Assembly (NCBI GenBank): GCA_905210545.1
Contig: CAJLXC010000041.1
Span: 1 to 12,353 of the forward strand
DNA from: an uncultured Eubacteriales bacterium
GTDB lineage: Bacteria; Bacillota; Clostridia; Christensenellales; Borkfalkiaceae
Length of the DNA stretch: 12,353 nt
Direction: 5' to 3'
Within the stretch, counting starts at the first letter, position 1. Each line of letters begins with the position of its first letter. Both the position numbers and the translations under genes were made by a program. Under the pieces are notes generated by a model. That model was not told where the DNA came from. It did not search any database and was given only the letters and a program-made list of their open reading frames with translations. This document shows, piece after piece, positions 1 to 6,583 of this stretch.

Positions 1-24
1 CGCCGACCGGATATCCGGTCGGCG
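1..24. terminator. Perfect 24-bp palindrome, possible terminator hairpin of the gpsA operon
   Basis: The first 24 bases are a perfect inverted repeat: arms CGCCGACCGG and CCGGTCGGCG around a central ATAT. It lies about 110 bases downstream of the gpsA stop on the minus strand, where an operon terminator would be expected. No T-run follows on the plus strand. On the minus strand any T-run would fall outside the window, so the terminator role cannot be confirmed. A palindrome exactly at the end of a sequence may also be an assembly or amplification artefact. The remaining bases to the gpsA stop (25-133) are AT-rich and hold no gene that I can see. Confidence 0.35.
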
Positions 25-133
25 GGTGTGGGCTTAATAACGAAAATATTAAATATTCGATTTGATTTATAAAAAGCTTTTACCTTGTATGAATAAACGC
101 TTTTCTATACGTTAAGCGCTTTTCAATTTGTTT

Positions 134-1099
134 TTACAAACAGAATTCTTTTTTCGTGTCTCTTGCAAAAAGATCTAAAAGAACCTTCTTATAATCTCGT
201 TTTTCGTAAATGATGGAATAAATCGCGTTGGTTATGGGCAAATCCACGTCGTATTTTTCGCCGAGCATTTTCATCGCTTTGGCGGTTGCCACGCCTTCTG
301 CGAGTTTTTGGAACTCAACGCCTTTTACGTAATCTTCCCCGAACTTTCTGTTGTTGGAAAACTCGGAAAAAAGCGTAGTTTCGTAATCGCCCAGATGGCA
401 CAAGCCGTAAGCGGAAAACTCGTTGCCGCCCATCGCCTTTATAAGCCTTGCGACCTCTCTCGCGCCGCGAGCCATAAGCGGACCTTTGAGCGTTACCAGA
501 CCTATTCCGTCAAGCATACCCGCGGCAATACCCATAACGTTTTTTGCCGCCGCCCCTATCTCGCTGCCGATAAGATCGTCTCCGTAATAAAACCGGATAA
601 GATCGCTCTTAAACGCGTCCGCGAGTTTTTTTACGAGCGATTTGTTTACCGAATCGATAACCATACAGTTAGGCTGACCTTTTGTGAACGCCTGTATATG
701 CCCCGGACCTACCCATACGGCGACTTTATCGGGAGAAACGCCGCTCTCCGCCATCACTTCGGAAAGGCGTTTGCCCGTATCTACCTCTATACCTTTCATA
801 CACAGCACGAAGACTTTGTCTTTTATTTCGAGCTTTGAAACGCTTGTCATAAAAGAACGCAAAGCCTGCGCGCTTATCGATATCACTATCGTTTCCGCGC
901 GGTTTACCGCGTATTCCAGATCGGACGTAAGCTCGATTTTTTCGTCGAGCTTTACGTATTCGTTGCAACCGTCGTTTTTAAGTTTTTCATAAGACGGGCT
1001 GTTTTCTCTGCCCCATTGTACCACGGCGTTGCCGTGATTGCACAGATACCAGCCGATAAACGAACCCCATCTCCCGCAACCCAGAACGGAAATATTCAT
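134..1099 (-). CDS. gpsA: Glycerol-3-phosphate dehydrogenase [NAD(P)+]
   Basis: Cytoplasmic enzyme that reduces dihydroxyacetone phosphate to sn-glycerol 3-phosphate, the backbone for phospholipids. The 321-residue product is slightly shorter than the usual 330-340. It shows an N-terminal Rossmann GxGxxG (GCGRWG, residues 7-12), a KG motif at 102-103, the catalytic-lysine segment IGAAAKNVMGIAAG (K186), the arginine-rich ARGAREVARL stretch, NNRKFG (249-254), an EGVATAKA helix and LPIT (287-290). Some normally conserved patches differ: GPGHIQ stands where GPSFA is usual, and LGDYETTLFS where LGDLVLTC is usual. It is therefore a divergent member, but the fold and catalytic lysine are intact. ATG start, preceded by AAGGAG at good spacing. 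It is the last gene of the minus-strand string, 26 bases after recR. Confidence 0.94.
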   Translation of the reverse strand: MNISVLGCGRWGSFIGWYLCNHGNAVVQWGRENSPSYEKLKNDGCNEYVKLDEKIELTSDLEYAVNRAETIVISISAQALRSFMTSVSKLEIKDKVFVLCMKGIEVDTGKRLSEVMAESGVSPDKVAVWVGPGHIQAFTKGQPNCMVIDSVNKSLVKKLADAFKSDLIRFYYGDDLIGSEIGAAAKNVMGIAAGMLDGIGLVTLKGPLMARGAREVARLIKAMGGNEFSAYGLCHLGDYETTLFSEFSNNRKFGEDYVKGVEFQKLAEGVATAKAMKMLGEKYDVDLPITNAIYSIIYEKRDYKKVLLDLFARDTKKEFCL

Positions 1100-1125
1100 C
1101 TTTTCTCCTTATTTATCGCGTATTT

Positions 1126-1719
1126 TTACAGCGTTTTGCGATCGACGAACGCGCGGGCAAGGCTCACTTCGTCGGCGTACTCTAAATCCGTGCCTATGGG
1201 AATGCCGTGCGCAAGTCTTGTTACTTTTATGCCGAGCGGCTTTAACAGTCCCGAAATATACATAGCGGTGGCTTCGCCTTCTACGTCCGGATTAGTCGCC
1301 ATAATAACTTCCGCAACGCCGCCCTTTGCTATTCTCGAAAGCAAACCCTTTATATCTATATCGTCCGGACCTATGCCGTCCATAGGCGAAATCGTTCCGT
1401 GCAGAACGTGATAAACGCCCGTAAACTCGTTAAGCTTTTCTATCGCGATAACGTCTTTAGGCTCTTTCACCACGCATATAACGGAAGAAGAACGCGTTTT
1501 GCACACGTCGCAAATCTCGTCTTCGGAAAAATTGCCGCAGATTTTGCAGTAATGAACGTTCTTTTTTGCGGATTTTATCGCTTCCGCAAAATTCTCGGCT
1601 TCTTCGTCCGTCATATTGATTATCTTATACGCGTAACGCTGCGCGGTTTTCGCGCCCACGCCCGGCAGTTTTGAAAACTCGTTGATAAGCCGACCTATCG
1701 GCTCTATAAAAACTTTCAT
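1126..1719 (-). CDS. recR: Recombination mediator protein RecR
   Basis: RecR forms ring-shaped clamps and works with RecO/RecF to load RecA at single-strand gaps. The product is 197 residues, the normal length. Visible parts in order are a helix-hairpin-helix around LPGVGAKTA (18-26), a four-cysteine zinc site (C58, C61, C70, C73), a Toprim domain from about residue 80 with the acidic NPDVEGEATA segment (143-152), and the C-terminal LAHGIPIGTDLEYADEVSL block that is characteristic of the family. It starts 18 bases after the ybaB stop. I see no clear Shine-Dalgarno in that gap, so translational coupling to ybaB is likely. The dnaX-ybaB-recR order is widely conserved in bacteria and supports the call. 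Confidence 0.97.
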   Translation of the reverse strand: MKVFIEPIGRLINEFSKLPGVGAKTAQRYAYKIINMTDEEAENFAEAIKSAKKNVHYCKICGNFSEDEICDVCKTRSSSVICVVKEPKDVIAIEKLNEFTGVYHVLHGTISPMDGIGPDDIDIKGLLSRIAKGGVAEVIMATNPDVEGEATAMYISGLLKPLGIKVTRLAHGIPIGTDLEYADEVSLARAFVDRKTL

Positions 1720-1737
1720 AAAACGCCCGCGCGACCG

Positions 1738-2076
1738 TTATAAACCGAGCCCCGCGTAAGCGCCGAGCTTTTCGTTGCACACCTTATCCGCTTTATCGTA
1801 AGCGTCGTTGAGCGCGGCGATGATAAGGTCTTCTAACATCGTAAGGTCGTCGTTATCGACGGCGTTTTTGTCTATGGAAATGTTCTTTACCACCTTTTTC
1901 GCTGTAACGGTAACCTTTATGAGTCCGCCGCCGCTTGTTCCTTCCACTTCGGTTTCTTCAAGCTCCGCCTGCGCTTTCTGCATTTCTTCCTGCATCTTCT
2001 GCGCCTGCTTCATAAGGTTTTGCATATTGCCCATTCCGCCTCCGCCGAAGCCTCCGAATCCGCCTCTGTATGCCAT
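1738..2076 (-). CDS. ybaB: YbaB/EbfC family nucleoid-associated protein
   Basis: Small DNA-binding protein of 112 residues that forms dimers and sits between dnaX and recR in many bacteria. Its exact role is unsettled. The sequence has a glycine-rich leader (GGFGGFGGGGMGN, about 5-17), then the family start MQNLMKQAQKMQEEMQKAQAE as an amphipathic helix. The central region contains VEGTSGGGLIKVTVTAKK, and the C-terminal helix includes LEDLIIAALNDAYDKA. The glycine-rich leader is longer than in the Escherichia coli protein but common in Bacillota. The ATG is preceded by AAGGAG about 7 bases upstream, which fixes the start. Confidence 0.95.
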   Translation of the reverse strand: MAYRGGFGGFGGGGMGNMQNLMKQAQKMQEEMQKAQAELEETEVEGTSGGGLIKVTVTAKKVVKNISIDKNAVDNDDLTMLEDLIIAALNDAYDKADKVCNEKLGAYAGLGL

Positions 2077-2147
2077 TTGTTTATATCTCCTTTATATTAT
2101 ATTTTATTTAATCCGCAACGCAGTAATTCCGTAGACGCCGAAATTCG

Positions 2148-3785
2148 TTACGGTTTTATTATCACTATGTCTTCTCCGAATATCTTTTTAACGTTATCGG
2201 TCGCTTCGTCTATTTCTTCCGCGCGGCGAGCCGCTTCGGATTCCTTTACGACCGCTTCGAACGTTCCGAATTCCGAAAGCGCGTTTTTAACCGCTTCTAT
2301 GCTCGCGGGCTTTTCGAGAATGGCTTTATCTCCGTCGTTTGACGGAATGAGATAAAGCGTTTTTCCGCTCGTTCCGACGGCTATGTTCTGCGCGATTAAA
2401 GAAAGCATTTCGCTGCCCTTTTTCCTTAACCCCGTCAAAAGCCTGCCCTTGATTTCCATATCCGAAAAATCGGAAAACGCGAGAGCCGGAATATCGCCCG
2501 TCTCCACCGGGCGGCTTTCGCTCGTATCCGGCAAGGTCGATATGCCGTAATCGTCGTTCTCTTTTACGGGTGCGGGAGCAGAATTTTCATTACACGTGCG
2601 CGCGACGGGTTTTGCGGCGATTGCGGCAACGTTTAAGTTGTTCATTCTGTCTTCGAGCGTTTTGATTCTCGAAAGCAACGCGTCGAAATCGTAATCCGTA
2701 TCGGGCCGAGCCGCTTTTATCGCGGCGGTTTCGAATATAACGCGCTGACGGGTGGAAAATCTGAGCGCGTTTTCCGCGTCGGCGAAAATTTCCAGCGCGC
2801 GCAACAATCTGTGTTCGTTGGTTTTATCCGCAAGCGTTTTAAGCGCGTCGTATTTAGACTGCGGCAGCGAGAGAATTTTATCCGCGCCGTCGCAGGTTTT
2901 TACTATAAGCACGTCTCTTAAAAGAGAAGTAACGTCTTTCATCAGAACGCCCATACTCTTGCCGAGCGAAGCAAGCGCGTCTACCGTTTCGAGCGCGCCG
3001 CCCGCGTCGCCGGACAACAATTCGTCCGCGAATCTCGCGAGGACTTCCGAATTAGACGTGCCGAGAATTTCCGTAACGTCTTGATACGTAAGGACTTCCC
3101 CGCCGGAAGAAATAGCCACGTCCGCAACGGAAAGCGCGTCTCTCACGCTGCCTTCGCCCGCCTTGGCTATGGCGGTAACCGCTTCTTTCTCGTATTTTTT
3201 GCCTTGTTCGTCGTATATTTTAGCTATCAGCTCCGCAATCCGCTCGGTAGAAACGAGCCTGAAATCGAAACGCATACATCTCGACAGAATAGTCGCGGGA
3301 ATTTTATGCACTTCCGTCGTGGCGAGAATAAACACCGCGTGCGAAGGCGGTTCTTCGAGCGTTTTTAAAAGAGCGTTGAACGCCGCGCCCGAAAGCATAT
3401 GCACTTCGTCTATTATATATACTTTATACTTTGCCGCAACGGGCGGAAACTGAACGTTTTCGCGCAGTTCGCGTATTTCGTTTACGCCGTTATTAGAAGC
3501 CGCGTCTATCTCTAAAACGTCTATATTAGACGGATCGGACAAAGCTTTGCACGTGGCGCATTTGCCGCAGGGCGAACCGTTTATCGGATGCTCGCAGTTG
3601 ATTGCCTTTGCAAAGATTTTTGCCGCGGTGGTTTTGCCCGTTCCGCGCGTTCCCGTAAAGAGATACGCGTGGCCGAGTCTGCCGCTTTCTATCTGATTGA
3701 CGAGTGTTTTTACCACGTGTTCCTGACCGATAAGGTCTTCGAACCGAACGGGGCGATATTTTCTGTATAACGCGAGATAAGACAT
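2148..3785 (-). CDS. dnaX: DNA polymerase III subunit gamma/tau (clamp loader ATPase)
   Basis: Motor subunit of the clamp loader that places the beta sliding clamp on primed DNA during replication. The 545-residue product has the AAA+ core: Walker A GTRGTGKT (45-52), zinc-binding cysteines C64, C73, C76 and C79, Walker B DEVH (126-129), and sensor SRC with R169. The helical collar follows, then a low-complexity linker (about 390-430) and a C-terminal tau-like domain to residue 545. No A-rich heptanucleotide that would suggest programmed frameshifting to a short gamma form was found. The ATG directly abuts the sigH stop (TAA then ATG), and AAGGAG lies inside the end of sigH, so the two genes are co-transcribed and probably coupled. 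ybaB and recR follow after a 71-base gap. Confidence 0.97.
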   Translation of the reverse strand: MSYLALYRKYRPVRFEDLIGQEHVVKTLVNQIESGRLGHAYLFTGTRGTGKTTAAKIFAKAINCEHPINGSPCGKCATCKALSDPSNIDVLEIDAASNNGVNEIRELRENVQFPPVAAKYKVYIIDEVHMLSGAAFNALLKTLEEPPSHAVFILATTEVHKIPATILSRCMRFDFRLVSTERIAELIAKIYDEQGKKYEKEAVTAIAKAGEGSVRDALSVADVAISSGGEVLTYQDVTEILGTSNSEVLARFADELLSGDAGGALETVDALASLGKSMGVLMKDVTSLLRDVLIVKTCDGADKILSLPQSKYDALKTLADKTNEHRLLRALEIFADAENALRFSTRQRVIFETAAIKAARPDTDYDFDALLSRIKTLEDRMNNLNVAAIAAKPVARTCNENSAPAPVKENDDYGISTLPDTSESRPVETGDIPALAFSDFSDMEIKGRLLTGLRKKGSEMLSLIAQNIAVGTSGKTLYLIPSNDGDKAILEKPASIEAVKNALSEFGTFEAVVKESEAARRAEEIDEATDNVKKIFGEDIVIIKP

Positions 3786-4394
3786 TTATTTCTCCTTGAC
3801 GGCGTGCTTTACGCGATTAAGCTTGTTTCTGATTCTCTGAACCGTATTATCTACCGATTTTACGTTTTTTCCCGTGCGCTTTGCTATATCGTCGTAAGAA
3901 AAACCCTGAAGATATAACGAAAGAACGCGGTATTCGAGTTCGCTCAAAGCGGATTCTATTTCCGCGATAAGTTCTTTTTCGGCTTCCATATTGATATAAG
4001 CCTCTTCGGGATTTATTTCTTCGCCGCGCATAAGCTCGTTCTTGTCCGCGTCGTCGCCGCTTTCCGACGATAAAGAAATAAAGTTGTTTAAAGGCTTGTT
4101 TTTATCGCGGTTGGATTTTTTTATAGCGGATAAAATACCCGTTTTTATACATTTATAGGCGTAAGGCTTAAACGCGCCCGCGCCGTTATAAGAAGCTATC
4201 GCTTTGAAAACGCCTATCATTCCTTCCTGCAGAAGGTCGTCGGTATCGCCGCCGCTCAGAAAATATCCGCGGGCGATAGAATTAACCGCGCTTTTATATC
4301 TTTTCAAGAGTTCTTCGAGCGCGGCTTCCGAACGGGCGGTTTCCGCTTTTGCCATAACGGCAAGCTCTTCGTCTGAAAGGCTTTTTATCTCCAT
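3786..4394 (-). CDS. sigH: RNA polymerase sigma factor, SigH (sigma-30) type
   Basis: Sigma-70 family factor of 202 residues. Region 2 spans about 31-98, with the core-binding/-10 segment DTDDLLQEGMIGVFKAI followed by the FKPYAYKCIKTGILSAIKK stretch. A linker contains the NPEEAYINMEAE pattern seen in Bacillus SigH, and region 4 (about 148-195) has a helix-turn-helix around GFSYDDIAKRTGKNVKSVDNTVQRI. In Bacillus subtilis SigH drives early stationary-phase and sporulation genes; whether this organism sporulates cannot be told here. The call is supported by context, since sigH follows mrnC and rlmB in Bacillota. Only a weak GGTGA-like ribosome site precedes the ATG. The gene normally lying between rlmB and sigH (yacP/rae1) is absent. 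Confidence 0.9.
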   Translation of the reverse strand: MEIKSLSDEELAVMAKAETARSEAALEELLKRYKSAVNSIARGYFLSGGDTDDLLQEGMIGVFKAIASYNGAGAFKPYAYKCIKTGILSAIKKSNRDKNKPLNNFISLSSESGDDADKNELMRGEEINPEEAYINMEAEKELIAEIESALSELEYRVLSLYLQGFSYDDIAKRTGKNVKSVDNTVQRIRNKLNRVKHAVKEK

Positions 4395-4427
4395 TTTTTC
4401 ACCGTGAATATTGCAAAAGGCAATAAT

Positions 4428-5150
4428 TTATCTGCTCGTTCTTTGCCTTACCGCTTCGTAAACGACTACGCCGCAGGCAACGGACGCGTTGAGCGAGTTG
4501 ACCTTGCCGAACATAGGTATAGACAATATTCCGTCGCATTTTTCTTTGGTAAGGCGTTTTACGCCGCTGTCTTCTCCGCCGATAACGAGGCATAATTTGC
4601 CCGTAAGGTTGGATTTATAAAGGCTTTCCCCGCCGACTTCCGCGGCGTACACCCAGAAACCTTCTTCTTTGAGCTTATCGATAGCGTTGTTGATATTAGT
4701 AACGCGCGCCACTTTAACGTGGTTTGCCGCGCCGGCGGAAATGCGCATAACCGTATCGGAAACGGATGCGGATCTGTCTTTTGAAATAACAAGTCCGTCA
4801 ACGCCTGCGCATTCGCACACTCTTATTATGCTGCCTAAATTATGCGGGTCTAAAATCTCGTTAAGCACGACGATAAATCCGTCTTTATCCTTTACCTCTT
4901 CGAGCAGATCGTAAAGATCCGCGTATTCGTATTCCGAGGTGAAAGCGATAAAACCCTGATGGCGTTTGCTTTCGCTCTCTTTTTCTATAACGTATTTATC
5001 TACGAGCTGAACCTTTACCTTGTGCGAGCGCATAACGTTTATAAGGCGTTTGCTCGCTTCGTCTTTAAGATCGTTCTGTACGAGAACCTTGTCTATTTCT
5101 TTGTCCGTTTTAAGCAGTTCGTAAACCGCGTTTCTGCCTTCTGTTTTCAT
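4428..5150 (-). CDS. rlmB: 23S rRNA (guanosine-2'-O-)-methyltransferase RlmB
   Basis: SPOUT-family (TrmH-like) methyltransferase that methylates a guanosine ribose in the peptidyl-transferase region of 23S rRNA (G2251 in E. coli numbering). The 240 residues show an N-terminal L30e-like RNA-binding domain opening with GRNAVYELL, then the three SPOUT motifs: DPHNLGSIIR (101-110), LVIGGEDSGVKRL (188-200) and IPMFGKVNSLNASVA (211-225). The last two build the knotted S-adenosylmethionine site. The start overlaps the mrnC stop in an ATGA junction, so the two are translationally coupled. Distinguishing RlmB from other TrmH-like enzymes rests on the N-terminal domain and the mrnC-rlmB-sigH order. Confidence 0.93.
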   Translation of the reverse strand: MKTEGRNAVYELLKTDKEIDKVLVQNDLKDEASKRLINVMRSHKVKVQLVDKYVIEKESESKRHQGFIAFTSEYEYADLYDLLEEVKDKDGFIVVLNEILDPHNLGSIIRVCECAGVDGLVISKDRSASVSDTVMRISAGAANHVKVARVTNINNAIDKLKEEGFWVYAAEVGGESLYKSNLTGKLCLVIGGEDSGVKRLTKEKCDGILSIPMFGKVNSLNASVACGVVVYEAVRQRTSR

Positions 5151-5545
5151 TGTATAATTCCTTTATTGAGTATAAAATCGAGTCTTTCTTCGTTTCCCGT
5201 GAGATAAAGATACCCCAAAACCGCTTCGAATCCCGTGGAAAGATTATATTCCGCCACGCTCGCGTTTTTTGCGCGCGTGGTTTTTTTTGCGTTTCTCGCG
5301 CGTTTGAAAACGGCGGTTTCTTCTTCGGTTAAAAGCGGCAACAACTCCGTTATGAATTCCGCCTGCGCGGAAGCTTTGACCTCTTTTACCGCGAGTTTAT
5401 TAAGCTCGCCCGCCTTGCCGTCGCTCATAAAAGTAAGGCGTTCTCTCACGAACAGAGAATACACCGCGTCTCCAACGAACGCAAGCACGACGGGATTCAA
5501 GCAATTCGCTTTTGTTTTTTCCATCTTTTCGCCGAAACGAAACAA
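5147..5545 (-). CDS. mrnC: Mini-ribonuclease 3 (Mini-III)
   Basis: Dimeric RNase III-type nuclease lacking the double-stranded RNA-binding domain; in Bacillota it matures the 23S rRNA ends. The 132-residue frame has the RNase III signature NPVVLAFVGDAVYSLFVRE with catalytic D26, the KEVKASAQAEF helix, basic RARNAKKTTRAKN (82-94) and the second acidic motif TGFEAVLGYLYL with E107. Start choice is uncertain. TTG at 5545 is preceded by AGAGG with an 8-base spacer. The in-frame ATG at 5524 (residue 8) has no visible ribosome site, so the TTG was preferred. It is the first gene after a terminator and so probably heads the mrnC-rlmB-sigH-dnaX-ybaB-recR-gpsA operon. cysS, often found before it, is not here. 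Confidence 0.92.
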   Translation of the reverse strand: MFRFGEKMEKTKANCLNPVVLAFVGDAVYSLFVRERLTFMSDGKAGELNKLAVKEVKASAQAEFITELLPLLTEEETAVFKRARNAKKTTRAKNASVAEYNLSTGFEAVLGYLYLTGNEERLDFILNKGIIQ

Positions 5546-5553
5546 CCTTTTTT

Positions 5554-5558
5554 CCTCT
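5554..5558 (-). promoter_or_regulatory. Ribosome binding site deciding the mrnC TTG start
   Basis: AGAGG on the minus strand, 8 bases before the TTG at 5545. It is the only purine-rich site near either candidate start of mrnC. Confidence 0.45.
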
Positions 5559-5591
5559 TTGCGTTTTTATTTGCCGAATTCAACGGCATTT

Positions 5592-5620
5592 ATAATATTC
5601 TACTATATTTTAACGAAAAA
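5592..5620 (-). promoter_or_regulatory. Candidate promoter of the mrnC operon
   Basis: Minus-strand TATTAT (plus-strand 5592-5597) lies 17 bases after TTTTTC (5615-5620). The -10 is reasonable and the -35 poor. The position, between the maf terminator and mrnC and about 35-45 bases before the likely mrnC start, is where a promoter is needed. The whole 5546-5702 gap otherwise holds only this AT-rich stretch and the terminator. Confidence 0.3.
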
Positions 5621-5623
5621 CAC

Positions 5624-5655
5624 AATAAAAAATCGGACAATAAAAAATTATCCGA
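5624..5655 (-). terminator. Rho-independent terminator after maf
   Basis: Minus strand: TCGGA pairs with TCCGA across plus-strand 5633-5655, with an extra three A/T pairs beyond one mismatch and an A/T loop. A T-rich tail (TTTTTTATT, plus-strand 5624-5632) follows immediately. It separates the polymerase/yolD/maf group from mrnC. The other strand also has a T-run a few bases beyond the hairpin, so weak bidirectional activity is possible. Confidence 0.7.
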
Positions 5656-5702
5656 CGTCTTTATTTTTTTGAGCATTCACGATAAAGCCTCTGATATCGG
5701 CT

Positions 5703-6257
5703 TTAAAGCCGCTCGTTAAGCTCTTCTTTTATTTTATCGAGCGGCAAGCCTATAATATTATTTTTGTCGCCCTTAAAGCTTTTTACTATGGGAAAGCCGT
5801 CCTGCAAGCCGTAACTGCCCGCTTTATCCATAGGCGAACCCGATTTTACGTACTCTCTTATCAGCTCGTCGGATAACTCGTTAAAAATCACTTCGGACAC
5901 GTCGTAACCCGTTTTTACGCCGCTTTCGTCTACGAGCGCGTAACCCGTCACCACGCGGTGAACGTTGCCCGAAAGCCTTTTTAAGGTGTTTGTCGCGTCT
6001 TCTTCCGAAGCGGGCTTGCCTAAAATTTCGCCCTTAAAAAACACGACGGTATCCGCGCCGAGAACTGTTTTGCCTTTTTTGTTATCGAGGCGCGAAAAAA
6101 CGTCTTCCGCTTTGCCTTTCGCGTTGTCGATTGCCGTGGAAACGGGGTCTTTTTCGTCGTTTTCGGCATAATCCGACGGAATCACGGTAAACGCGTAACC
6201 CGCCGTTTTTAATATTTCTTTTCTCCTCGGAGAATTGCTCGCAAGTATCAGTTCCAT
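5703..6257 (-). CDS. maf: Maf family nucleoside triphosphate pyrophosphatase
   Basis: House-cleaning enzyme that hydrolyses non-canonical or excess nucleoside triphosphates (dTTP/UTP in the YhdE-like branch) to the monophosphate and pyrophosphate. The 184 residues have the N-terminal ASNSPRRKEIL loop (6-16), the metal-binding ADTVV (D69), GKP with K81, the SGNVHRVVTG segment (96-105), PMDKAGSYGLQD (142-153) and the closing NNIIGLPL (167-174). All expected motifs are present. The start overlaps the stop of the yolD-like gene by one base (TAATG), and GGAAGG is seen upstream. Co-transcription with a translesion polymerase suggests a shared theme of nucleotide-pool quality and DNA damage, but that link is inference. 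Confidence 0.95.
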   Translation of the reverse strand: MELILASNSPRRKEILKTAGYAFTVIPSDYAENDEKDPVSTAIDNAKGKAEDVFSRLDNKKGKTVLGADTVVFFKGEILGKPASEEDATNTLKRLSGNVHRVVTGYALVDESGVKTGYDVSEVIFNELSDELIREYVKSGSPMDKAGSYGLQDGFPIVKSFKGDKNNIIGLPLDKIKEELNERL

Positions 6258-6583
6258 TATTCTTCCTTCCGTATTTTGTATATATCTTCAAACCGTATCG
6301 CGGTTTTTATGACGGTAAGGCGTCCGGTTACGAGATCTATCGAGGAAAGCATTCCGCAAGCGGTAACGTATTTGCCGTCTTTATAATATTCCACGCTGAT
6401 AAGGTCGCCTTTTTTAAGACTTTTCACGCAGTCCGAAAGCGTTTCTGCCTGTTCTTCGGAAAGGGTTTTTCTTTCCACGACGACGCCGCCCGCGCGTTCT
6501 ATCATCTCTTCGTATCCTTTCAGCGCGGCAAACGGCGAAAACTGCTTTGCTCTGTCCGCAACGCTCATTTTAGGTCTCTCCAC
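6257..6583 (-). CDS. YolD-like family protein
   Basis: 108-residue protein opening with the YolD-like signature DRAKQFSPFAALKGYEEMI (10-28). A charged helix follows, then a small beta-rich region (about 59-105) containing GDLISVEYYKDGKYVTACGMLSSID. YolD-like proteins are typically encoded next to UvrX/YqjW-type Y-family polymerases in Bacillota. Their biochemical role is not established; a polymerase cofactor role is a common proposal. It overlaps the polymerase gene end by 14 bases, and its own stop overlaps maf. The start is GTG at 6583 because AGGAGGG sits 7 bases before it. An ATG at 6568 (residue 6) is a weaker alternative that would remove the overlap. Confidence 0.82.
   Translation of the reverse strand: MERPKMSVADRAKQFSPFAALKGYEEMIERAGGVVVERKTLSEEQAETLSDCVKSLKKGDLISVEYYKDGKYVTACGMLSSIDLVTGRLTVIKTAIRFEDIYKIRKEE

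Noticed and set aside
2087..2101. TATAAT on the minus strand just before ybaB, possible internal promoter
   Set aside because: It overlaps the region directly beside the AAGGAG ribosome site, so a transcript from it would start inside or after that site, and no -35 is found at suitable distance.
2405..2430. Possible programmed frameshift site in dnaX (A-run in AGGAAAAAGGG on the minus strand)
   Set aside because: Only five A residues in a row are present and the heptamer does not match the A AAA AAG slip pattern in frame. There is no clear reason to propose a gamma form.
5573..5587. Small inverted repeat (GCCG/CGGC) upstream of mrnC as an operator
   Set aside because: Only a 4-5 bp stem with an AT-rich centre; too short to separate from chance.
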